DNA of 64,000 bases from Bipolaris cookei (taxonomy: Eukaryota; Ascomycota; Dothideomycetes; Pleosporales; Pleosporaceae). This document shows positions 48,699 through 58,622 of this stretch, one piece after another; within the stretch, counting starts at the first letter, position 1, and every line of letters starts with the position of its first letter. The DNA is taken from positions 62,001 to 126,000 of the forward strand of contig NRSV01000043.1 in assembly GCA_002286855.1 (NCBI GenBank). Reading direction: 5' to 3'. The translations under genes were made by a program, and so were the position numbers. The notes beneath the pieces are model-generated. The model was given only the letters and a program-made list of their open reading frames with translations, made no database searches and was not told where the DNA came from.

Positions 48699-50560
48699 CT
48701 ACAGATATCGCTTTGAAATCTTGATTGCTAGGCCGCATTGTGACTGGATAGCTGGTGCACCTGCAACAGCACCCTGAGCCTCTACACCAGCTGTAGACCT
48801 CACGATAGCTCTCTTTTTCGAGCTAGCTTTTGCAGGAGCCTTGAGGCTGTGCTTCTTACCTTTTTGTGAGGGTTTGAGAGCTTGTTCGAGTCGTTGATGA
48901 GTCCTGCGAGCAGCTGTCCTGGAAGCCTGTCTAGCAGCTCGATCAGCTTTCTCCTTCTCCCTCAATATCCTAGCCTCAACTTGCCTGACGCCTCGCTTGA
49001 ACTGCTTCAGCCTTAGCCTACCTTGTCTCTTCGCGCTGTCTATTTGCCTTGGCTTTTTTCTGCTGTAACTGCTCCTCGCGCTCCTTAAGCTGCTGTCGAT
49101 CACGTGCCTCCTTCACTTTCCTCGGAGACCAGAATACAGCTCCACCATGATACTCCTCAGGCTCCTCAAGAAGGAGAGGCTTGCCTCGCTTTCTGCACAT
49201 CCTATCACTGACTAAAGCCTCTCGTAGGCCCTTATTCTCATGCTCAGCGAGCGTTGCTCTAACAGAAAGATGATGAATAGTCAGATTGAGCTTCGCAATC
49301 CTCTTTTGGTCCCTATCGTTCACTGCGCGATCGACTAGCTGCCTGATCTTCCTCCAACCAAGAGGAGCTGAGGGTTGAGGACTCGCTATCGTTAGAGCTT
49401 AGGCTAGTATTGAACCTATTCAATATAATCTCAGGGTTGAAGGGTGAAAGGCCTGTAGCCTCAAAGGCCTTGAGGATCGTCGTTCCTTTGAAGGCGGCCT
49501 ACCAGGCTCGGTAGAAGAGTAGTAAGAAGTCCCTCTTGCTCATTGAAGTGAGGCCCTGGCCTCTCTCTATGAAGGCTGCGATCTCGTTCAAGTACGCTAT
49601 AACAAGAGGCTTGAACATGACAACGTCAAGCGGCTGCAGCATATGGGTTGAGAGGGAGGATATACAGCAAGGAGAATCTTGTTCCGATCACAGTACTCGA
49701 TGAAATCCATTGTAAGGTGAGATCCATGGCCATCAAGAATGAGCAATTGCCATCTCCCTGGTTTGTTCTTCGTGCAGCGATCAGAAACTTGCTCAAGCCA
49801 TGCTACCCCAACGTCATTTTTGCTCCAACCTGATGTGGTTGATGTTGTAAATACCTCATGCTTACCAGCAGTAATTTTTTCCATCCAGTTTGATCTAATG
49901 GTTCCTCGCGCTGACGCGTAGATGAGGCCTGACGGCAATGAGCTCCCATCAGCGCAGATGCAAGCCAGGAGCGTCAAAAACTCACGTGATCCATATTGAA
50001 GTGATTCTCTAACCTCTTTCTTATCCCATTGACCTTTACTGAAGATCCTGTTGCTCGTACCAACGATCCCAACAAGGAAGCCCTTCTCACCTATATTGTA
50101 TATATCACTAGCCTCAAGGCAATACTCCTTAATCTTTTGATGCAGAAGGTCGAAATGAGCCTCATAATTCATTAGAGAATCAGCTTGGTGGCGCGTACGA
50201 TCCATGGCGCTGGTCCTCTTTCAGATGACCTCATTATAATTCCGGTTGATGAAGCGCGAAACCCAGCGCTCAGAGACCTCCTCTTTCGCTAGAGCTGACG
50301 CGAAATTCCTGATCATCTCTCTTGTAGGTGGTAAGCCTCTCTTAGTCAGCTTTTCAATATATAGTACAAGCTCCGACTTCTGTTGTGGGCTGAGCTTGCG
50401 TCCATTTGATGGCTGGGTGCCCGCTAGGGCCTATATGTCTCTGTGTCTTCGGCTCAACGTCGTGCGATCAATATTGTGTTTCATAGCCACTTCTCTATAT
50501 GAAAAGTGTTCTCATGGTCCGCGCAATCCGATGTCTTCAATCGTAGCCTGAGTCGGATCC
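48699..50560 (-). pseudogene. pogo/Tan-like transposase relic with RIP-type stops
   Basis: From about 50560 downwards the minus strand reads MDPTQATIEDIGLRGP-stop, then YREVAMKHNIDRTTLSRRHRDI-stop, then LVLYIEKLTKRGLPPTREMI and SERWVSRF. After another stop comes an intact stretch (50205-49597) with DIYNIGEKGFLVG, CADGSSLPSGLIYA and LLILDGHGSHLTMDFIEYC. The tail (49323-48699) is the same basic coiled coil as in the 37.8-kb copy. Stops are TGA and TAG in contexts fitting CGA or CAG origins (C-to-T), the RIP direction. Confidence 0.8.
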
Positions 50561-50882
50561 ATAATGGTGGAGTTATGACGCGTCAAAGTTATGGTGTTAC
50601 TACTGTTTTAGTGTTGGGGTGGCTCGCCCGGTGTCTCCGGGCGCCCGGTGTCCGTGCACAGTACACTATACGTATACAAATGAAGATGGTAGATAGCAGA
50701 CACAATACACACATCAATTCACCGCACCTACGCATGCGACAAACAACAACATCCATTTTTCCCAACGCACCTACGCGTGCAATACTTGTTGTAGTAGCTA
50801 GTTGTACCATTAAAACAATACTAAGTCGTTATAGTAGAGAGCTTATCACTGTACAAAATTGAATTGCATAACTAGGGTACTA

Positions 50883-51013
50883 ACGTGCATCCGTCCGAGA
50901 CAGACATCCGGTGTGCCGGAACTAAACAACCAGCTTCTTAAGAATCTGCGGCCCTCGCTGAATGATTGGCTAATTCCAGCACACCGGGATGTCCGTCACG
51001 GAGGGATGCACGT
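50883..51013. repeat. MITE: 131-bp inverted-repeat element with TA duplication
   Basis: The left arm from 50883 (acgtgcatccgtccgag...) and the right arm ending at 51013 are inverted copies of about 40 bp with four mismatches and one indel. The middle of about 50 bp is unique. TA flanks both sides (50881-50882 and 51014-51015). The size, lack of coding and TA target match non-autonomous Tc1/mariner-pogo elements. The terminal acgt is shared with the pogo elements at 37782 and 47687. It lies about 280 bp upstream of the sedolisin start. Confidence 0.88.
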
Positions 51014-51295
51014 TACGTGTGATAAGGTTTATGGCGCCGGCTTTAATACCTATAGTCAGCCAACCTGTCCCCTATAAGCAAGGATAGCGCGTTTAATCTA
51101 GGATGAATTCCCTAATACGAGCCTGAATCTTTCCGCTACAAGCCAGCTTGGCAGCTTGCTTAAGTTAAAGCAAAGCAGATTTCGTAAAAATCTCGTAGTC
51201 TCGCTCACCAACACAAAAGAACCTTAGCAGAGCGGCGACGGCGCCTTACAACCACGAATTAGCTGTTTGTAACTCTTTGGTATGCACGGGAAAGT

Positions 51296-53443
51296 ATGGC
51301 ATCGACTGGTCTCAACCAGATTATGTGGCTTTTTGTCACCAGGATTACGTTCTCTTGCGCCTCCTTGGCACAGCGCGGCCATGTCTTGCACGAAGAGCGT
51401 CGCACTTTACCATACGGGTGGCAGAAAGGCGATCGTTCAGAACCGGACATCGTTCATCCTGTTCGGATTGGCCTTGCGCAGAACGGGTTGGAGAGAGGTG
51501 AAGAGCTCCTAATGGCTGTTTCGGACCCAGACTCGCCACTTTACGGCCAGCACTGGACACAAGAAAAAGTTCATAGCTTCTTTAGACCAAGCGACGAATC
51601 CGTTATGGAGGTCCAGCAGTGGCTCGAAGAATCTATTCCGGCTGCCGAACTTGCCCACCCTATCACACAGTCCAGAAATAAAGGCTGGATCGAATTTTCA
51701 GCAACTGTACAGCAGTTAGAAAACCTGCTAGGGACCGAATTCCACAACTATCAACATGATTCTGGGCGTATTGTAGCATCGACAGAGGCGTACTACATGC
51801 CTGCAAGCGTCAGAGAGCATGTCGATTTTATATGGCCTGGAATTACTTTATCCCACCAAATGGATGCTGGCAGAAACGCTTTGGGAAAGAGAGGCGCTCC
51901 AGTCGCGCATCAGGTTGCGCATCCAGTCAAGCAGCAGAGTACTTCAGCACCACTTCCGCTAGAATCGAGCCTTGAAAGCACCGTAGCATGCAGCAACAAT
52001 CACTCCGCATTAGAACCGGCGTGTATTCGAAATCTCTATGGGGTCCCTCAAGGACCTGCGCCGTCCAATCCCGCTTATACACACGCCATTTACACCAGCG
52101 GGAATGGCAAGTACAAGCAAGAGGATCTTGACACCTTTTGGTCGGCTTATGCTCCTGAAGTGCCAAAGGGCACCACACCTAAGCAAATTCTTATCGATGG
52201 TGCAGCCGACACAAGGTCTACGGATACGCATGCGGGTGAGCTCTTTATAGATCTCGCCTTGACAGTACCCCTGGTGGCTCCAAATATGGTAACAATTATC
52301 AGCTCGGATGATCCAGTTGTTCAGGCCAATGCGACCTTAGTGGGCGGTGCCAATAGCATGCTGGATGCTTTTGACGGTAAGACGACGCTCGCTATATTTC
52401 TGATAATCGAGGGACTAAGAAGATCCTATAGAGTCGTACTGCACGTACAGCGCTTATAATGTGACTGGAGCCTTACCAGGCTGGGATGCGCAATACCCGA
52501 ATTCGGCCCAAGGCGGATACAAGGGTGAAAGACAATGTGGAGGAGTGAAGCCGCCATCTGTGCTTGTCAGCGCTTGGGGAGCAACAGAGGACTACTATCC
52601 TATGTAAGTTGATAGTATACTGAGAAAGCATTTTTTTGCCTCTCTAATTGGATTCCGGACAGTTCTTTTCAGCGCAGGCAGTGTAACGAATTTATGAAAC
52701 TCGCACTCCAAGGCACAACAATCCTTGTCGCAACAGGTAATTACGGGGTCGCTGGTAACGGTCCCCAATGTTGGGGTTCTAATAACGATCGCTGGAACGT
52801 CATGACGCCAGCAAATTGTCCCTACGTAACTGCTGTTGGTGAGACAATGCTCAAAGATGGAATTGATATCCGTCAGCCGAGCGAAAATCCGGAGCTAGGC
52901 TATCATCAGAGCGGGGGCGGAATTTCCGCCATCTATGCACGACCTAAGTGGCAGGAGCCTTTCGTTAGTAACTACCTCCAGATGGCATCAGTCGATAAGC
53001 CCGGATTCATAGGGTTAGCTCCTCTGGTTGCGAACAATACTTTGCTGCCGGATATCATCTCGGATTTTGGCGCAGATGGTGTGCGCAGTCTCTCTGGGCG
53101 CGGGGTTCCTGACCTTTCCGCCATTGGTTCTCCTATATCCAATTACATCGTTAAACAAGGACTCGTCTACCAAGTAGGTGGATCCTCTGTGTCGGTACAA
53201 TATGTTGGCGCTCTTATTACGCGCATTAATTTGGAGCGTTTGAGCGTGGGCAAACCTGTTGTTGGGTTTATCAATCCTGTTCTATACAAATACACAGATC
53301 GTATTATTCGAGACATTACCCAAGGGGAGAGCAATAGAGGTTGTAACGATACCGGCTACCCGACCGCTGTTGGATGGGATGCTGTTGCTGGTCTTGGGGT
53401 ATTAAAGTACAAGGAGGCTCTTGAACTTTGGCTTAGTATATAA
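51296..53443 (+). CDS. Secreted sedolisin-family (S53) peptidase, unusual active site
   Basis: Exons 51296-52376, 52432-52603 and 52663-53443 give about 677 residues (668 if started at 51323, which opens directly into the signal sequence MWLFVTRITFSCASLA). A Pro-kumamolisin-type propeptide (to about residue 195) precedes the catalytic domain. The acidic pair is in GELFIDLAL (Glu codon 52238-52240, Asp 52250-52252). The Ser loop reads GGSSVSVQ where SGTSxSxP is usual; the Ser codon is 53186-53188. The calcium site DITQGESNRGCNDTGYPTAVGWD is kept. The oxyanion Asp of the SGDxG motif is Asn (ATGNYGVAG, codon 52739-52741). The family's enzymes are acid tripeptidyl- or endopeptidases secreted by fungi. 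The frame is intact across three exons, so it may be expressed, but activity is doubtful. Confidence 0.82.
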
Positions 53444-55258
53444 TGTCCGAGTCTTTTGTATATAATGCTCTTGATAGGTTTAACTTGGAAAAGAACTCTT
53501 TAAGATAGCAGAGTAACCGCTAAGCTATAAGGAGATACTTTTCCCCTAGTAACAGCTACACAGGTTTCGAATACAAATTTTTCCAACCGCTTTATTAGGA
53601 CAAAAAGTGGACCTAACTTATTCCCTAGCCCAGTGTTGAAAGTAGGATCTTCAGTGGAAGTAATATAAGACTTCTGGTGTCAAGACTCTCGAGGTTGGTT
53701 TTCGTGGATGAAGCAACAGGGTGATATGAACAATGTCTCTGCAAGTAACTCTTGTATTGTACTTGTACTCGTAACTTAAATTGAAAACATTGAGCAATAA
53801 GAGTTCGATGTCTATTGCTTTATACTAAGGAGTGTTGCTTGCTCATTACTGAGCACCTGTGGTTGGCTGTCTTGTTATGTCCTAATTGGCTATCCTGCTC
53901 GCTACTGAGCGCTGTAGGCCCTGCTCACCAATGAGCGGTCACGTGACTGTGGTACGGTTGGAAGGATTGCGGCATGGTGTTTTAGGTTTGACCCTCCAAG
54001 CAGCTGACGGTAACCAGGCGTGATTGCTTTGTATGTCATCGTGATATTCTTTATGGTCGTCGTTGCCTCAGGATCGTGACACCCAGACAGTAGTTTGCTC
54101 TATAACTATAAGGATAAGCGAAAACACGACAAACAGCGAGAAATCAATTTTTTGGAATTATCGTCACAAAGGACTGGAAATACACCCGCCAACGGCCGCA
54201 GCAGTCTCTGCAGGCCATCGCGCGTCCCCCCGCGTCGGTTTGGCACCTGTAGAGCAGCTGTTGCGGTCCTGGCTGGCACAGACAGCAAAATTCGCGAGCA
54301 AGCTACATAACATGACACGTCCACCAAATGCAGCGGCAGCCATCTAGCCGCAACACAGCAACGCAAGATGCGATGACAGAGCCCAGACACCCCATTCAGC
54401 ATTATGGTTACATCACGCACACACAAAGTCATCGATGGGCTTCCTGGCTAGCCCATCACCATCCGACAATGTCTGCAACGTCCCGCATCGACGAGCCCTC
54501 GAGCTAAACGGCATCATCTCTCACGCGAACTACCTCACAGACACCCGGCATGCTACCATTGGTGCCACTACATACTTACAGATCACCAGACAGCCTTGTC
54601 CACTGTCGCCCCACGTGTTGAAGGACTGGTCCCCCTTCGACACACCTGACAAGGTCTGAGGAGGTTCGCATGAGAGCTCTCATGCTTAGTAGGCTTGATG
54701 ACACGCACGAGCGGAGCATCGCTCCTGTGAAGCTGCGTTGTGACGAAATGTTGCTGCCGCTGTGCCCGGTGGCAGGTCACACCACAAGATACGGCCACAT
54801 AGGAACCTAGTGGACGGCATCATAACACTTGAAGAACATCAGAGATCGGGGAACATACTTTGAGCCCTAGGGGTATTAGGGCAAGCTAGCACACACGACA
54901 GCTGAACGCTAGGGGGAGACTGAAGGTATTATAGACGCAAAGCATGAGGCAACTGTGCCTCTACGAGCCTTGAACAACGCTACACTCACGAGGCTTTGAG
55001 TACGGCATACACATGGAAACACAGTTTGCAGAACACACACATAGGCAAAAGACGTCACTTCTAGAGACGAAATGTACATAGTCGTATATAGAAGCCAGAC
55101 AACGGCAGGCCTCTGGGGATAGATGGCTCTTTCGAGAGTGAAGTGGGGCGTTGTGGACTCACGTCCGCATCGCGTCGGCTGTCTGCCATGCCAGTCATCC
55201 GGGCATAGCTGTGGAGATCACGGCTGAAACCGAGTAGGATAAAATCAATCAATCAATC
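53444..55258. other. Repeat-like noncoding region before the assembly gap
   Basis: No gene was recognised. The texture resembles worn transposon sequence, but I found no terminal repeat or coding relic. It ends in (aatc)n at 55244-55258, directly at the run of N. Confidence 0.4.
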
Positions 55259-55317
55259 NNNNNNNNNNNNNNNNNNNNNNNNNNNNNNNNNNNNNNNNNN
55301 NNNNNNNNNNNNNNNNN
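55259..55317. other. Assembly gap (59 N)
   Basis: A run of N between an aatc repeat and the terminus of a mariner element. The true length and content are unknown. Confidence 0.99.
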
Positions 55318-55320
55318 ATA

Positions 55321-56678
55321 CAGTCACACTCCAAAAGTCTGTGCCGCTAAGCGCTCGGGCCACCATCACCACTTTTTTCCCACAATTTCAACGCTATGCA
55401 ACTCCACCAAACTAAGTCCAAAAATAATTTTGAAATAATCAAACTGTAGCTACAGATCTCAGTATTTTGTTTGATATCCTTTTGCTCTACGGACAGCGGC
55501 GAGGCGGCGCGGCATACTCAAAATTAGCTTCGTAATCAAAGAATCAGGTATGGCTGACCACGCCTCGCGCAACCCATTTTCAAACTGCTCCCACTCAATA
55601 TTTGTGTCGCCTATGTAGTCAAACTCGGGATAAAGCTCATGAAGTTTCTTTTTAAGTGCCCACCAGAGGTGCTCGATAGGGTTGAGATCTGGAGAATATG
55701 GTGGCCAGTCGATCGTTTCTATCCCATGAATTCTCAACCACTGTTGTGAGATTCGAGCAGTGTGGATACGCGCGTTATCCCGCATAAATAGCTCGCCGGC
55801 TCTATAGTTCGGTAGTAGCCCTTCCTTAAGCGCTTTTAAGTAGCTCCGTGCCGTATATCCAGCTCGACGCCGTGATGAGTCTCGTTTCATGATCACCAGA
55901 GGGCTACGGCCTATAACACCATCAGAACCTATCCAGATGGCAGCCCACACCATACGAGCGGGCTGCCGGCCAGTAGGGACAGCTTCTATCATCTTATGAG
56001 ACCATTTTTGCTCTGGTAATCGCCATACCCAAGTAGCGTTATGGCCAGATCCGCGGGCGATACTACGCTCGTCTGAAAACTTCAAAATAGTCTGCCCACC
56101 CCACGTGAAATTACGCCAACGCTGCGCAAAAAGTAGACGTTTTTTAGCTGCGATCTTGGTGATAAATGGTCTGCGCTTTGCTCTGAACTTATGGTAATCT
56201 ATTTGAGCAAGTACTCGTTGGATTGTGGCTCGAGAGATAGTGGAGCGGCTGGTGTTACTATCCCATAGGTTGGCCTCGCGATATAGAGCGCTATATTCGA
56301 TTCTAGGATTTCGTTTAACGACTCGAAGCAGCTGACGATGATCTCTACTAGTTAATTTAGGTGGGCGGCCTATCCGATCGCGCTTTATGTATGTGCCTTC
56401 GGTTTCCCATCGGTGGATAACGTTGGATACTGCGCGTCGCGAGCAGCTCAGACGCGCCGCGATTTCTGTCGTTCCGCATCCAGCCTCCGCTTGTGCCAAG
56501 ATATATATGCGTTGCGCTTCTGACAATTCACCACCTGGTATTCGATTACGCGAAATTTCAGTGCAAAAAGATCTCATTTGGATGGAGTTGTTTGGTGTTA
56601 AAGAAGAGACTACTCTATGGGAATTGGGATGGTGGGGTAGGCCCGTGCTCAGGGGAACAGACTTTTGAGCTAGTACTG
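55321..56678 (-). mobile_element. Tc1/mariner-type element A
   Basis: The left end starts cagtcacactccaaaagtctgtg at 55321 and the right end closes with ...acagacttttgagctagtactg at 56678. The arms share aaaagtctgt and a cgggcc-containing block but are otherwise diverged. TA flanks both sides (55319-55320 and 56679-56680). The 1358-bp element carries one uninterrupted transposase on the minus strand. The left end lies 3 bp from the assembly gap. Confidence 0.82.
55459..56577 (-). CDS. Tc1/mariner transposase (DDE_3 type), intact frame
   Basis: About 372 residues from the ATG at 56577 (MRSFCTEISRNRIPGGELSEAQR). The frame stays open further upstream but would leave the element. An N-terminal helix-turn-helix pair is visible (IYILAQAEAGCGTTEIAARLSCSRRAVSNVIHRW and KLTSRDHRQLLRVVKRNP). 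The catalytic core has its first Asp in KFSDERSI, the second in MRDNARIHTA, and the third acidic residue in YSPDLNPIEHLWWALKKKL. This enzyme cuts and pastes the element at TA sites in the nucleus. No stop or frameshift is present, but the diverged TIRs suggest the copy may no longer be mobile. Confidence 0.88.
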   Translation of the reverse strand: MRSFCTEISRNRIPGGELSEAQRIYILAQAEAGCGTTEIAARLSCSRRAVSNVIHRWETEGTYIKRDRIGRPPKLTSRDHRQLLRVVKRNPRIEYSALYREANLWDSNTSRSTISRATIQRVLAQIDYHKFRAKRRPFITKIAAKKRLLFAQRWRNFTWGGQTILKFSDERSIARGSGHNATWVWRLPEQKWSHKMIEAVPTGRQPARMVWAAIWIGSDGVIGRSPLVIMKRDSSRRRAGYTARSYLKALKEGLLPNYRAGELFMRDNARIHTARISQQWLRIHGIETIDWPPYSPDLNPIEHLWWALKKKLHELYPEFDYIGDTNIEWEQFENGLREAWSAIPDSLITKLILSMPRRLAAVRRAKGYQTKY

Positions 56679-56684
56679 TATCTA

Positions 56685-58198
56685 CAGAGGAGCCTTTCAA
56701 AAGTCTCTGCCCACCTTGGCGAGCAGGTGTGTCAGCCGCTATCCAGATTTGGAAACATCTCCGAGCTGACGTGGCTGTTTTCTTTAACCTCTTTGCTTCT
56801 ATTGTTACTCTATCTCACTATGGCTCCTCACGATATCGCTACTCGTGCTCTAATTGTTGCTTTTAAGGCTACTGGCAAACCAAATGAGGAGATTACCTAC
56901 TTAACTGGGATCCAGAAGCGTACGATTAACGATATATTTGCTCGAGCTGTCAAACGCGGCTTTGATCCATGCCAACGTCCAATTGAGATCCGTAATGAGT
57001 ATCTTGACGACGCTCCTCGATCAGGTCGCCCATCAAAGCAAAGCGAGCTTTCAGCAAAAGTAATATGTAGTGTACGCACTGATCGCTACGGCCGAGAGAA
57101 GTCTTGCGCTGATATAGCTGGCGCTCTTAGCCAAGAGGGATACAACATCTCAGATATCACAGTATGGCGGATTCTAAGGAAAGCAGGCTACAGAAAGACG
57201 AAACCAACGAGGAAGCCTGGATTGACGAAGAAGATGAAGGAGGATCGGCTTAGGTGGTGTCAAGAACATAAAGACTGGACAATTGAAGACTGGAAGAATG
57301 TTATTTGGTCTGATGAGACGTCTGTTGTTTCGAATCATAGACGTGGGGGTTATCGTGTATGGAGAAAGGCAGACGAGGCCTTCGTTCGTAGCTGTATTCG
57401 TGAGAGGTGGAAAGGCTATAGCGAGTTTATGTTTTGGGGCTGCTTTTCGTACGATCAAAAAGGCCCTTCTTACTGCTGGGCGCCGGAGACGAAGAGGGAG
57501 AAGGATGCAGCAGCAGCTCGAATTGATGAGCTTAATCAAGAGCTTGAGCCTATTATGAGAGCTCAATGGGAGCTTGAGACAGGTATGCGACGGCTTGATC
57601 TTCGAAATAAGCCTGGCTCTAAGCCTTCTTGGAAATGGACTAAAAAGAATGGAAAGCTCAGTCGAGGTAAAGGCTCAGGTATTGATTGGTATCGATATCA
57701 GACGTCTATTCTACTACCAAAGCTTATCCCTTTTGCAAAGTCTTGCAAAGCTCAGCGTCCTCAAACAGTCGTTCAAGAAGACAAGGCACCTTCGTATGAC
57801 CACTACGTTCAGCAGTATATATATAACCTACACGACGTTGAAAGACTACTCTGGTGTGGTAACTCCCCTGATTTAAACGCTATTGAGCCATGCTGGTCGT
57901 GGATGAAGAGAGTTACTACGAAGAAAGGTGCACCAAAGAGTAGGGCAGAGGCTATCCGTGTATGGGAGCAATGCTGGAGAGATCTACCTCAAGAAAAGAT
58001 TCAAGCGTGGATTGAGCGTATTCCAGTCCATATCAGAGAGATTGTTAGACTTGAAGGTGGTAACGAGTATCAGGAGGGCAACAATGTACGTAGATTGAGA
58101 GAATGAGATTACAGTATATCGGAGATATTTCCAAATCTGGATAGCGGCTGACGCCCCTGCTCGCCAAGGTGGGCAGAGACTTTTGAAAGGCTCCTCTG
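56685..58198 (+). mobile_element. Tc1/mariner-type element B, structurally intact
   Basis: The long TIRs of 80 bp, 56685-56764 and 58119-58198, begin cagaggagcctttcaaaag and differ at only a few positions (all near the middle and inner end). TA flanks both ends (56683-56684 and 58199-58200). The 1514-bp element holds one complete transposase. It abuts element A with only TA-TC-TA between them. Confidence 0.93.
56820..58106 (+). CDS. Tc1/mariner transposase (DDE_3 type), full length
   Basis: 428 residues from MAPHDIATRALIVAFKATGK. The start at 56820 is the first ATG inside the TIR; the frame also reads back through the TIR into element A, which is a coincidence. The helix-turn-helix is near residues 8-40 and a Tc3-type DNA-binding segment near 60-120. 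The first Asp is in VIWSDETSV, the second in VVQEDKAPSYDH, and the third acidic site in GNSPDLNAIEPCWSWMK. An unusual Lys/Glu/Ala-rich insertion of about 80 residues lies between the first two (KREKDAAAARIDELNQELEP). No stops, frameshifts or RIP-type changes are evident, and the TIRs are nearly identical, so this copy could be active or recently arrived. Confidence 0.9.
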   Translation: MAPHDIATRALIVAFKATGKPNEEITYLTGIQKRTINDIFARAVKRGFDPCQRPIEIRNEYLDDAPRSGRPSKQSELSAKVICSVRTDRYGREKSCADIAGALSQEGYNISDITVWRILRKAGYRKTKPTRKPGLTKKMKEDRLRWCQEHKDWTIEDWKNVIWSDETSVVSNHRRGGYRVWRKADEAFVRSCIRERWKGYSEFMFWGCFSYDQKGPSYCWAPETKREKDAAAARIDELNQELEPIMRAQWELETGMRRLDLRNKPGSKPSWKWTKKNGKLSRGKGSGIDWYRYQTSILLPKLIPFAKSCKAQRPQTVVQEDKAPSYDHYVQQYIYNLHDVERLLWCGNSPDLNAIEPCWSWMKRVTTKKGAPKSRAEAIRVWEQCWRDLPQEKIQAWIERIPVHIREIVRLEGGNEYQEGNNVRRLRE

Positions 58199-58622
58199 TA
58201 CTCCTGCAGCCATGTTCAAGAAAACCAAGTGATTACGAAGGGTTCAAGAGGAAAATTATACGTATATGCTATGTGTTTCAGGAAGTCACATGCTAATTTG
58301 TGCATGATGCCTAAGGCTGCTTGGGGCAAGCGATTTGCTAGCAATGTACCTATTGTTATAGCCTGACTGCGCAGTGTAGCGGCAGATAATATACTCTGCA
58401 GGCTTTGTGTGTTAGGATTTCAGTTTGAATGTGTCTAAACAAATTTAATGTACCTGGTTGCAACCACAGTTGTACTTCAGAATTTCTCACTCGTAAAGTG
58501 CATATTCGATACTAGTCCCAATTAGGCAAAGTCTGATTTCAACGCGTCGCGCTCCCAGTGCCTCCCCGCAATCGATGCACCCATCCAAATCCCTCGATAG
58601 TATACTGCCCTTTACATCTATA
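58199..58622. other. Intergenic upstream of the Fta4-like gene
   Basis: No gene or repeat was recognised apart from the TA at the element B boundary. Confidence 0.4.

Larger units (their letters stand above)
47687..50690 (-). mobile_element. Composite of degenerate pogo-like elements
   Basis: The left end at 47687 follows TA and begins acgtacctcacgg. It shares the block tgccaagaccccaccaa with the TIR of the element at 37782, so it is a family member's terminus. Inside are two transposase relics on the minus strand (47.86-48.55 and 48.70-50.58). The stretch at about 48570-48650 is homologous to the 3' untranslated part of the 37.8-kb element, then abruptly joins the N-terminal part of the other transposase. 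That junction suggests nesting or recombination between copies. The right boundary near 50.6-50.7 kb is only approximate: the block gttggggtggctcgcccggtgtc may be the worn opposite TIR. Confidence 0.6.

Noticed and set aside
51296..53443. Sedolisin as a pseudogene with a broken frame
   Set aside because: The apparent break at 52400-52690 disappears when two ordinary GT-AG introns are removed; the joined product keeps the family order. Only active-site residues are unusual.
56493..56819. N-terminal extension of element B transposase
   Set aside because: The extra 109 codons cross the TIR and element A and have no transposase features; the ATG at 56820 fits the family.
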